A stretch of 13,698 nt of DNA from JAAYCU01 sp964642815 (lineage in GTDB: Bacteria; Planctomycetota; Phycisphaerae; UBA1845; PWPN01). The first letter of the stretch is position 1. Each line of letters starts with the position of its first letter. A program made the translations under genes and the position numbers. Positions 1 to 6,883 of the stretch are shown here, in pieces. Location of the stretch: positions 1 through 13,698 of the forward strand of contig CAZXSA010000134.1 in assembly GCA_964642815.1 (NCBI GenBank), written 5' to 3'. A model generated the notes under the pieces. The model saw only the letters and a list, made by a program, of their open reading frames with translations, was not told where the DNA came from and did no database searches.

Positions 1-922
1 AGCCCTCGGCGAAATCCCATACCTCGTCGCGGTCGGCCGTCCGGTAGGCATGGGCGTCGAACGAGCGGGTGCCCGGCCAGCGGGTATCCTCCACGAGTTT
101 GACCACGAAGAACGCTTCCTTGATTCCTTCACTGCCGAAACGCAAATCCTGATCGAAACGCAGCGGCTTTTGCCCGTTGAAATGGAGGCCGAACAGCTTG
201 CCGCAATCCAGTGCCTGGGCGACATCATGAACGGCATTCAGGCCGGCCATCCAGGAATGGGCCAATTCGATAACCAACCCGCAGTTTGTAGGCTTTTCAA
301 GCGTGGCAATCAGGCCCAGCGCGTGTCCCGAGGTGGGCATGTAGATGTCCCCGCGCGGCTCGTTCGGCTTGGGTTCGATGGCCAGGCGGTAACCATTGTA
401 TCCTTGCCGATCGATATATTGTTGCAGGTAATTGAGCCCCTCGCGCAACCACTTGATGGCCTCGAGCGGATTCTTGGCCGCGTCCACCTCGGCCCCGTCG
501 CGGCCCCACCAGAGATCGCAAAGATCGCAGCCCAGCTCGTGCCCGATATCGAGGGCGTTCATGTACCGTTGCATCGCCAGCTGGCGAACTTTGGGATCGC
601 TACTGCTCAGCGCGCCGTCCTTGAATGCCGGATGACCGAAGACGTTAGCTCCGCAGTTGACGCAGCGGATATCGACGTCAGCCATTCGCTTTCTGGCCTC
701 GTTGAGGATCCGGTCGCGTTCGGCCGCGCTGCTGCCCGCCGGCACGAGATCCTCGGCGTGCATTTCATATCCGTAGACATTGCGTCGCCCCAGTTCGGTT
801 ATGACCTGCAAGCCGCTCAGTCCATCACGAGTCGGCTCTCCAAACGGATCCCTTCCGACGTTCATGATGGTCCACAAACCGAAGGCAAACCGATCATTTT
901 TTGCGGGCCGATACAAGGTCAT
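1..922 (-). CDS. Xylose isomerase family protein (XylA-like), C-terminus beyond the window
   Basis: A sugar aldose-ketose isomerase of the TIM-barrel xylose isomerase family, probably cytosolic and metal dependent. Translating the minus strand from the ATG at 922-920 gives 307 residues, still open at base 1. The chain aligns by eye along its whole length with the short (class I, actinobacterial-type) xylose isomerases, offset by one or two residues. Hallmarks are DRFAFGLWT near residue 10, catalytic His55 and Asp58 (HAEDLVP), Glu183/Lys185 in the segment IEPKPNEPRGD, Glu219 and His222, NGQ followed by FDQDLRFG (Asp257, Asp259), and Asp289. The metal-1 ligand equivalent to Asp245 of the actinobacterial enzymes is His247, so the substrate may not be xylose. 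GGAG lies 7 nt before the start. The open plus-strand frame opposite it has no family features. Family assignment is strong; substrate is unknown. Confidence 0.9.
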   Translation of the reverse strand, partial: MTLYRPAKNDRFAFGLWTIMNVGRDPFGEPTRDGLSGLQVITELGRRNVYGYEMHAEDLVPAGSSAAERDRILNEARKRMADVDIRCVNCGANVFGHPAFKDGALSSSDPKVRQLAMQRYMNALDIGHELGCDLCDLWWGRDGAEVDAAKNPLEAIKWLREGLNYLQQYIDRQGYNGYRLAIEPKPNEPRGDIYMPTSGHALGLIATLEKPTNCGLVIELAHSWMAGLNAVHDVAQALDCGKLFGLHFNGQKPLRFDQDLRFGSEGIKEAFFVVKLVEDTRWPGTRSFDAHAYRTADRDEVWDFAEG

Positions 923-978
923 GCGCTTGCTCCGAACAAACAACTTGTCATCAATTACCGTAGCAATGAAACAAGGGT

Positions 979-1007
979 ATCATAAATTGAACGGTCGAAG
1001 CGTTCAA
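979..1007 (-). promoter_or_regulatory. Candidate sigma-70 promoter of the xylose-isomerase-like gene
   Basis: Read on the minus strand: TTGAAC (-35, 1007-1002), 17-bp spacer, TATGAT (-10, 984-979, one mismatch to TATAAT). The predicted transcript start near 972 gives a leader of about 50 nt before the ATG at 922. Spacing and position are good; there is no experimental support. Confidence 0.45.
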
Positions 1008-1674
1008 CGTATGACCTCGATGAATCGGCGTACGCGATGACCATCTCGCTTTTCGACTATGGGCGACTTAAGCTCGAAAGCAACCTGGGTTGAGACGAGT
1101 CGTGGTCGGAACCGTGTGTTCAGAGAGTGAAAATGCGAGTAAATGGGGGGAAATCCCCGAGGACAGCATATGTCTGACGTCTCACGAAATTCTCGCATGG
1201 CTTGTGATGGATTGAGTTTGGACTCCGTGGGTTGGCCTCGAAAGGAAGCCTGGTACGGCCCTGTTATGACAGCGATACGATAAGAAGCGAGACAACTGAT
1301 TGTTCCAATACACTAAAATATTTTTTTTCGCGTGTGATGAGTGTGCTATAGAGCGATATTGTATACTGACAGTGTCTTGATGGCGATTAACGAAAATATC
1401 AACTACAACCCCGTATTACCCCCGGTGAACATGCATACTCATTCGAGGACGGGGCTTTTCCTGGTATAAGTGCAAACAAACCGCGAAATAACGCATTTCA
1501 CGACAAATATGCTTAATAAATACGTGCATACAACCAACGTCGAATAGACGCAAGGTTCAAGCACATGACCCGCGACGCCGCGGCACAATCCTTTCGGTTG
1601 GAATATATAAAGGGAAGCCCGATAACCGACTGCTGATTACCCGGGAAACATAATGGTAATAAACCGCATATGAC
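1008..1674. other. Non-coding stretch between divergent genes
   Basis: With its flanks this is an unusually long intergenic region (923-1768). The open frames here are short, lack ribosome binding sites and resemble nothing I recognise. The middle part (about 1300-1420) is AT-rich, with an eight-T run at 1321-1328. A weak 6-bp inverted repeat (CCCCGT 1409-1414, ACGGGG 1449-1454) is followed by CTTTTCC and could be a poor terminator. No tRNA or CRISPR repeat was seen. Confidence 0.4.
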
Positions 1675-1703
1675 TTGGAGAAAGCGAAAAGCGCGGCTAG
1701 AAT
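1675..1703 (+). promoter_or_regulatory. Candidate sigma-70 promoter of the first prepilin-like gene
   Basis: TTGGAG (1675-1680), 17-bp spacer, TAGAAT (1698-1703). The predicted start near 1710 leaves about 60 nt of leader before the ATG at 1769. It lies downstream of the farther in-frame ATG at 1670, which supports 1769 as the real start. Confidence 0.4.
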
Positions 1704-1768
1704 TTAATGTAAGGGAACGGTTATTTGAGTCCATACACACCTCGCAGCATCTTTTTGGAGAGTCGCGA

Positions 1769-2938
1769 ATGTTCCGCATGTCGCGTATGAGTCAGGGCAG
1801 GCGAAGCAAGGGATTTACATTGATCGAGGTGCTTGTGGTCGTGGCCATCATCGCCTTGTTGGTCTCGATTCTCTTGCCCTCGTTGGCCCGAGCACGCGAA
1901 CAGGCTCGCCGGGCCAAGTGTCTGTCGAACATGTCCAATCTGGGCAAGGCGGTCATGGCTTTTTCGGTAGGTCATCAGGGAAGAGGACAACTTGTTGGCC
2001 GAGTGAGCGGTGAAGGACATTACAGCAATGTTGACGCTTCCCGAAAATTCTTTGCCTACGAGCCGTACATGAAGGCGGATGGAACGGTTCTTCAATTGCA
2101 TAAGTCCTGGCCAGTCGCCTATGCCCGCGATTTGGGATACACCTCACTCAAGCACACGGATGATTACTTCGATAGGGAAGAGAGTGGTACTCCGTACATC
2201 TTGCAGTGGCCGCAATCCGCGGATCCGCAATGGTTCTGGAAACGCAAGGGGAAATTCGAGGTATTTTATTGCCCCTCCGATAAGCTCATGATTCGCGACT
2301 CATGGTCGCCGGATCACAAAATCGGCGTGATGTCCTACGCGGTCAATCTGGACATTTTTGGATACACCCCCATAAGCGCCAGTAGTTCGAATACCGGTTA
2401 CGGCAGCAAGGCGTTTGCGTTGGGCCCCAATGGTAGTATCGAGCGGCGGGATCAATTGGCCGGACGCATGGATGCGATTGTCCGCCCCTCCGAGGTGGCC
2501 ATGTTCACCGACATGGGGAACGAATCCATCGAATCGGTAGTGTCGAAGCGTAACAGCAACGACCCCAATATGAATCAAGTCAGCGATGCGTTTTTCTCGG
2601 CGGCGGAACGTCTTGACCTAACTGATCAGCACGTCACATCTTATCTTGACGGAGCGAACCACTGGACCACCCAATTCGCTCCGATTTCGCGGCACGGGCC
2701 GGAAGGTGGCCTGTCCGCGGCCTTTGCTGATGGACATGGGGCATTCATGAACGGTACCGGCGGTATTATGCATCTGCCTCGTGGAGAATACTCAACCAAG
2801 CGCGGTCGTGTCGCACAGTTATTTTACTCGGGGACAAATGGGCAGGGCACGATTTCGGTCACGAATTCGTATATCCCGTCTCCCCCGAGGGTAACTCCCT
2901 ATAATCCGTTGCTTCGACCCGCGTTTATTTTGAAGTGA
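1769..2938 (+). CDS. Prepilin-type N-terminal methylation protein with H-x-DG motif (paralogue 1)
   Basis: A 389-residue pseudopilin-like protein, probably inner-membrane anchored through its hydrophobic N-terminus and processed by a prepilin peptidase. The leader is MFRMSRMSQGRRSKG, cut after Gly15. It is followed by FTLIEVLVVVAIIALLVSIL, with the conserved Glu at position 5 of the mature chain and an arginine/alanine-rich helix. This family in planctomycetes and relatives usually ends with a prepilin-processing-associated H-x9-DG motif. Here it reads RHGPEGGLSAAFADGH, with 11 residues between His309 and Asp321. I chose the ATG at 1769 over 1670 because GGAG (1757-1760) lies 8 nt upstream and because the leader is then the same length as in the downstream paralogue. 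The body contains FYCPSDK and aromatic motifs shared with the paralogue. Substrate or surface role is unknown. Confidence 0.85.
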   Translation: MFRMSRMSQGRRSKGFTLIEVLVVVAIIALLVSILLPSLARAREQARRAKCLSNMSNLGKAVMAFSVGHQGRGQLVGRVSGEGHYSNVDASRKFFAYEPYMKADGTVLQLHKSWPVAYARDLGYTSLKHTDDYFDREESGTPYILQWPQSADPQWFWKRKGKFEVFYCPSDKLMIRDSWSPDHKIGVMSYAVNLDIFGYTPISASSSNTGYGSKAFALGPNGSIERRDQLAGRMDAIVRPSEVAMFTDMGNESIESVVSKRNSNDPNMNQVSDAFFSAAERLDLTDQHVTSYLDGANHWTTQFAPISRHGPEGGLSAAFADGHGAFMNGTGGIMHLPRGEYSTKRGRVAQLFYSGTNGQGTISVTNSYIPSPPRVTPYNPLLRPAFILK

Positions 2939-3082
2939 AAACGTTATTCTCTCCGAGCGCCGCATGATCGAAGAGGGTTGAGAAATTGACCGCGACAAGT
3001 CGTCGGAAGGCTTTCAATGTATATGTGATGTTTCACGGATTACCCGTGGTCAGAGGTCACCTCATTTCTTGAAAGGGTGTTT

Positions 3083-4276
3083 ATGCGTCGCACGCAATAT
3101 TTGAGCCGGGGTAGGCGAGGTAAGGGATTTACGTTGATCGAGGTGCTCGTGGTCGTGGCCATCATCGCCCTTCTGATCTCGATTCTTTTGCCCTCGTTGG
3201 CCGGGGCTCGCGAGCAGGCTCGCCGGGCCAAGTGTCTGGCCAGCATGTCCAACCTGGGCAAGGCGGTCATGGCTTTTTCGGTGAGTCATCAGGGAAGAGG
3301 GCAACTTATCGGTCGAGTGAATTTCGACAAGACCCGTGTCAATGATTTTGCCGGAAAACACTACGACAAGATTGATTCTGCCAGGAAATTTTTCGAGTAC
3401 GAACCCTGGTTCGCCGATGGCACCGGGTTTCAACGGCATAAGGCTTGGCCGGTAGCCTATGCCCGTGACCTGGGATACACCTCGCTCAAGCATACGGACC
3501 AATATTTCGAGTACGAGGAATCGGGCACCCCGTATATGAATGACTGGCCGCAATCCGCGGATCCGCAATGGTTTTGGAAGCGTAAGGGCAAATTCGAGGT
3601 CTTTTATTGCCCTTCCGACAAACTCATGATTCGCGACTCGTGGTCTCCGGATCATAATGTCGGCGTGATGTCCTATGCGGCTAATCTGGATATTTTTGGT
3701 TACACGCCAATCAGCGCCACCAGCACAAATTCCGGATACGGGTCTATGGCTTTCGCGCAGGGGGCCGGTGGTGCTGTCACGCGGCGGGACCAGTTGATCG
3801 GCCGTCTGGACGGTATTATTCGTCCCTCCGAGGTGGCCCTGTTCGCCGATATGGGGAACGAATCCATCGAAACCGTCGTGTCCAATCGCAACTCGAATGA
3901 TGCCGGCATGAATCATGTCAGCGATGTGTTTTTCTCGGGGGCCGATCGCATCAGTGATGTGAATGCCGTTTCCTATGGCACCTCATATCTCGATGGATCG
4001 AACCGCTGGGCCAACCAGTTTGCTCCCATTTCAAGGCATGGACCGGAAGGTGGCCTGTGCGCGACTTTCGCCGATGGACATGGTTCTTTTGTCAAAGGAG
4101 ACAAAGGATTTTGCGAATTAAATCTGAGCAGCCGCTATTATGGGGAAATAGCGCGTAGTTTTTATGAGGGAACCAAAGGCCGGTCAAAGATATTGGTTAC
4201 GAGAGCTTATCTCCCAGCGGCTCCCCGGGTGACCCCTTATAATCCGTTGCTTCGACCCCCGGTGCTTGCGGAGTGA
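3083..4276 (+). CDS. Prepilin-type N-terminal methylation protein with H-x-DG motif (paralogue 2)
   Basis: A 397-residue tandem paralogue of the preceding gene, 144 nt downstream on the same strand. The leader MRRTQYLSRGRRGKG again ends at Gly15, followed by FTLIEVLVVVAIIALLISIL. The ATG at 3083 is preferred over GTG at 3077 because an AAAGGG Shine-Dalgarno-like stretch sits just upstream and the leader then matches paralogue 1 in length. The two proteins are near-identical in the pilin helix and in central stretches such as YARDLGYTSLKHTD and the DPQWFWKRKGKFEVFYCPSDK region. They differ by a short insertion after the first 70 residues and in the C-terminal third. The C-terminal motif is RHGPEGGLCATFADGH, with the same 11-residue spacing as paralogue 1. 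Both end with PRVTPYNPLLRPP or a close variant. Function is inferred only at family level. Confidence 0.85.
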   Translation: MRRTQYLSRGRRGKGFTLIEVLVVVAIIALLISILLPSLAGAREQARRAKCLASMSNLGKAVMAFSVSHQGRGQLIGRVNFDKTRVNDFAGKHYDKIDSARKFFEYEPWFADGTGFQRHKAWPVAYARDLGYTSLKHTDQYFEYEESGTPYMNDWPQSADPQWFWKRKGKFEVFYCPSDKLMIRDSWSPDHNVGVMSYAANLDIFGYTPISATSTNSGYGSMAFAQGAGGAVTRRDQLIGRLDGIIRPSEVALFADMGNESIETVVSNRNSNDAGMNHVSDVFFSGADRISDVNAVSYGTSYLDGSNRWANQFAPISRHGPEGGLCATFADGHGSFVKGDKGFCELNLSSRYYGEIARSFYEGTKGRSKILVTRAYLPAAPRVTPYNPLLRPPVLAE

Positions 4277-4656
4277 GGAGGGTTGCCTGGTCCTTGCCCC
4301 TATATAAGCGTCCGACGATTATGATGAGCGGATCAAGGCGTAGGGCCCGAGACGTTTAGCCTCTGATTGGCGGGCGAACATTTCTTCTTGTAACAGACGC
4401 AGGGCATGTTCCACCGCTCATCGTTCAGAATGGTGCCCAGGCCATGTTCGCGTCGCTTGTCCATAATGATGTAATATCATAAAATACAATGGTTTACATC
4501 GATTGTTCGATCATTCTTTCGTCCAGACCGGCGGAACGCATCGGCGTATCGACCATACTCGTGCATCGATCGTTCAATCCTGCGATGGACGGATTCCCCT
4601 TACCCCAAGGACTTGCTGGATTTTTCGATTCGTTCACTGCTCGCTCGGCAACCCCC
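4277..4656. other. Non-coding stretch downstream of the prepilin pair
   Basis: No convincing gene is present. The short open frames on both strands have no ribosome binding site and no recognisable motif. A small AT-rich inverted repeat (ATGAT, 5-nt loop, ATCAT, 4466-4480) is the only local symmetry I see. No strong intrinsic terminator follows the prepilin gene. Confidence 0.35.
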
Positions 4657-4660
4657 TTGA

Positions 4661-4690
4661 TTGGCATTGATCCGGTTTTTCGGGTATATT
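4661..4690 (+). promoter_or_regulatory. Candidate sigma-70 promoter for rpsA
   Basis: TTGGCA (4661-4666, one mismatch to TTGACA), 18-bp spacer, TATATT (4685-4690, one mismatch to TATAAT). Transcription from near 4697 would give a leader of roughly 147 nt before the S1 start codon. Confidence 0.5.
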
Positions 4691-4725
4691 CCGGTGCTCG
4701 GCTCGCAGCGAAAGGCATGAACGGT

Positions 4726-4753
4726 TCATGCCGCGTGGCCGAGGCGGTTTTTT
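4726..4753 (+). terminator. Terminator-like hairpin in the rpsA leader (possible attenuator)
   Basis: A short GC hairpin (CCGC pairing with GCGG, extendable by one G-U pair, about 9-nt loop) is followed directly by a run of six T residues. It sits inside the predicted leader of the S1 gene, between its candidate promoter and start codon. The stem is short, so this could be fortuitous. Confidence 0.3.
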
Positions 4754-4843
4754 GATGGCAAGAGAATCCCACCAGCCCGGGGCGACCGTCGCGAGGCTCT
4801 TTCTTCTTTTGGCATCTTCCCCTGAGAGTAACGGTACGAATTC

Positions 4844-6694
4844 ATGGTAGACTACAATCTGATCAACATGTTGGAAGGCGAGGAAACGGATTTTGAAAAG
4901 GAACTAGCCGAGGCCCTGGGGGCCCATGAGACCGAGGAGGCGATTGCCTCGGCGGTCGATTTGGCTATCGGTCAATTCAAGGCGGGCACGATTCTTAAGG
5001 GCAAGGTTGTCGGAATGGCCGGCGATCAGGTGATCGTTGATGTCGGCCTGAAGAGCGAGGGCGTGGTCCCCGTGAACGAATGGGATGACCGCTCCGGCAT
5101 CGATGTCGGCGACGAAGTGGACGTCTGGCTGGAAAGCGTGGAATCCGACAGCGGCCTGGTCGTACTGAGCAAACGAAAAGCCGACCGTATCCTGAACTGG
5201 CAGCGGATCGTGGAGACGGCCAACGAGGGCGATGAGGTCAAGGGCCGGGTGATGCGCAAGATCAAGGGCGGCCTGCTGGTGGACATCGGCGTGCCGGTGT
5301 TTCTGCCGGCCAGCCAGGTCGATATTCGCCGCCCCGGAGACATCGGCGAATTCATAGGCCGGGAGATCGACGCCAAGATCCTCAAGATTGATACCGACCG
5401 CCGTAACATCGTGATCAGCCGGCGCAAATATATCGAGGAAAAACGGCACGCGGCCAAGGAGAAGGTGCTCAACGAAATCGAGGTCGGGCAGGTTCGCAAG
5501 GGCGTGGTCAAGAACCTGGCGGACTTTGGCGCGTTTGTCGATCTGGGTGGAATCGACGGGCTGTTGCATATTACGGACATGAGTTGGGACCGGGTCAATC
5601 ATCCCTCCGACCTGCTGCGGATCGACCAGGAGATCGAGGTCAAGGTTCTCAGCGTGGACAAGGACAAGGAAAAGATCGCCCTGGGTCTCAAACAGCTAAG
5701 CGAGAATCCGTGGGAACAGATCGAAACGATTTACCCGGTGATGTCGCGAACGCGCGGCACGGTGGTGAACATCACCAATTACGGGGCGTTCGTGAAACTG
5801 CAACCGGGCGTCGAGGGATTGGTGCATATTTCCGAAATGAGCTGGACGCGACGGATCAACCACCCGTCGGAAATCCTCAACGTCAACGAGGAAGTGGACG
5901 TGGTGGTCCTGGACATCGACAAGAACAAGCAGGAAATCAGCCTGGGCATCAAGCAGATCGAGACCAATCCGTGGGTGCGGGTGGCCGAGAAGTATCCGCC
6001 GAATACGATCATCGAGGGCAAGGTCCGCAACCTGACGAATTACGGCGCTTTCGTGGAGATCGAGGAGGGCGTCGATGGCCTGTTGCACGTCAGCGACATG
6101 AGCTGGACGAAGAAGATCAGCCATCCGTCCGAGGTGCTGAAGAAGGGCGACAAGGTCAAATGCGTGGTTTTAACCGTGGACCAGGAAAAGATGCGCGTGG
6201 CCTTGGGCACCAAGCAGTTGACCGAGGATCCGTGGATTCACGCTATCCCCTCGACCTACATTCCCGGCCAGATCGTCAAGGGCAAAGTCACCAAGATCAC
6301 CAACTTCGGCGTTTTCGTCGAATTGGAACCGGACCTCGAGGGCCTGCTGCACGTCAGCGAGCTGGCCGACCACAAGGTCGAGGATCCGCACAAGGAGGTC
6401 GAGGTAGGCGACGAGATCGAGGTGAAGATCCTGCGCGTGGATTCGCAGGACCGCAAGATCGGCCTGAGCAAGAAACGGGCGGAATGGGCCACGGAGGACG
6501 GCGGCGCGGGCAGCGCGGGCAAACCGAAGGCCCGTCGTGGCGGGCTGTACGGGCCGGGCGAGGAATCCACCGACGTGATTATCGATTATCCGTTCCGGAC
6601 GATGGAAAAAGTCGAGCCGGAAGCGGCGGAGAACGCGGACGCAAGCGACTCAACCGCGGCCGGCGGGCAGTCGACCGGCGAAGCCAATGAGTAA
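4844..6694 (+). CDS. rpsA: 30S ribosomal protein S1
   Basis: Ribosomal protein S1 binds mRNA at the 30S subunit and helps load structured or weak-SD messages. The 616-residue chain has six S1/OB-fold domains at about 46-111, 129-195, 214-284, 301-371, 387-457 and 473-544. Domains 3 to 6 carry the typical G-x-V-x-N-x-x-x-(F/Y)-G-A/V-F-V core and the LLH(I/V)S/T-(D/E) motif, separated by NPW or DPW linkers, as in other S1 proteins. Domains 1 and 2 are the divergent ribosome-docking pair. Length exceeds E. coli S1 (557 aa) because of an N-terminal acidic segment and a C-terminal tail (about 545-616) rich in Gly, Glu and Ala. No good Shine-Dalgarno sequence precedes the ATG at 4844 (GAGAG is about 20 nt away). 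A weak SD is also a feature of some rpsA leaders, where S1 regulates its own translation. Confidence 0.95.
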   Translation: MVDYNLINMLEGEETDFEKELAEALGAHETEEAIASAVDLAIGQFKAGTILKGKVVGMAGDQVIVDVGLKSEGVVPVNEWDDRSGIDVGDEVDVWLESVESDSGLVVLSKRKADRILNWQRIVETANEGDEVKGRVMRKIKGGLLVDIGVPVFLPASQVDIRRPGDIGEFIGREIDAKILKIDTDRRNIVISRRKYIEEKRHAAKEKVLNEIEVGQVRKGVVKNLADFGAFVDLGGIDGLLHITDMSWDRVNHPSDLLRIDQEIEVKVLSVDKDKEKIALGLKQLSENPWEQIETIYPVMSRTRGTVVNITNYGAFVKLQPGVEGLVHISEMSWTRRINHPSEILNVNEEVDVVVLDIDKNKQEISLGIKQIETNPWVRVAEKYPPNTIIEGKVRNLTNYGAFVEIEEGVDGLLHVSDMSWTKKISHPSEVLKKGDKVKCVVLTVDQEKMRVALGTKQLTEDPWIHAIPSTYIPGQIVKGKVTKITNFGVFVELEPDLEGLLHVSELADHKVEDPHKEVEVGDEIEVKILRVDSQDRKIGLSKKRAEWATEDGGAGSAGKPKARRGGLYGPGEESTDVIIDYPFRTMEKVEPEAAENADASDSTAAGGQSTGEANE

Positions 6695-6782
6695 GCCCAA
6701 ACCAGGCTTGTGGGAAATCGCTTAACGCGGCCAGGATACGGTTCCATCCGGGTTTGATGTCGTTTGCGAAGTTCCCCGCGAA

Positions 6783-6799
6783 CGCCCGCGATGCGGGCG
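6783..6799 (+). promoter_or_regulatory. Leader hairpin 1 upstream of the sigma factor gene
   Basis: A perfect 7-bp stem with a GAT loop: CGCCCGC at 6783-6789, GCGGGCG at 6793-6799. It is not followed by a T-run, so it is not a classical intrinsic terminator. It lies between rpsA and the sigma gene. Confidence 0.4.
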
Positions 6800-6821
6800 G
6801 TTCGTCAAGCGAGTTGTTCGG

Positions 6822-6883
6822 CGGCCCGTCGGGCCGAGGAAACGAATCGATCAACGAAAACCTCTTGATAGGAGGGCCGGGCC
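6822..6883 (+). promoter_or_regulatory. Leader element with two competing pairings around the sigma factor RBS
   Basis: CGGCCC (6822-6827) forms a perfect 6-bp hairpin with GGGCCG (6831-6836, GTC loop). The same GGGCCG recurs at 6874-6879, overlapping the GGAGG ribosome binding site (6871-6875). The left arm can therefore pair locally, leaving the RBS free, or pair downstream and block it. A GGCCCG/CGGGCC pairing (6823-6828 with 6878-6883) reaches the base before the start codon. The pairings are directly visible; a regulatory role is inferred. Confidence 0.35.

Noticed and set aside
50..985. Long plus-strand open frame opposite the xylose-isomerase-like gene
   Set aside because: The minus strand over the same bases encodes a clear TIM-barrel isomerase with metal ligands; the plus-strand product has no family motif and no suitable ribosome binding site.
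1004..1198. 64-residue minus-strand open frame in the long intergenic region
   Set aside because: No ribosome binding site, no recognisable motif, and it overlaps the candidate promoter of the isomerase gene.
1409..1454. CCCCGT/ACGGGG inverted repeat as an intrinsic terminator
   Set aside because: Only 6 bp with a 34-nt loop and a short T stretch, and no gene immediately upstream on that strand.
1670..1768. N-terminal extension of the first prepilin-like protein to the ATG at 1670
   Set aside because: It would give a 48-residue leader against 15 in the paralogue, lacks an SD, and overlaps the candidate promoter.
3062..3916. 284-residue minus-strand open frame opposite the second prepilin-like gene
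   Set aside because: A shadow frame; a similar shadow appears opposite the first paralogue simply because the DNA is duplicated.
4333..4464. 43-residue minus-strand frame starting MDKRREHGLG, with two Cys-containing stretches
   Set aside because: The composition looks vaguely protein-like, but there is no ribosome binding site and no family match; not enough to call.
4489..4755. 88-residue plus-strand open frame upstream of rpsA
   Set aside because: It spans the candidate rpsA promoter and leader hairpin, and has no SD or family resemblance.
5584..6690. 368-residue plus-strand open frame inside the S1 gene
   Set aside because: A frame-shifted shadow of rpsA, rich in Gly, Arg and Gln because of the GC-rich codons; the S1 frame is unambiguous.
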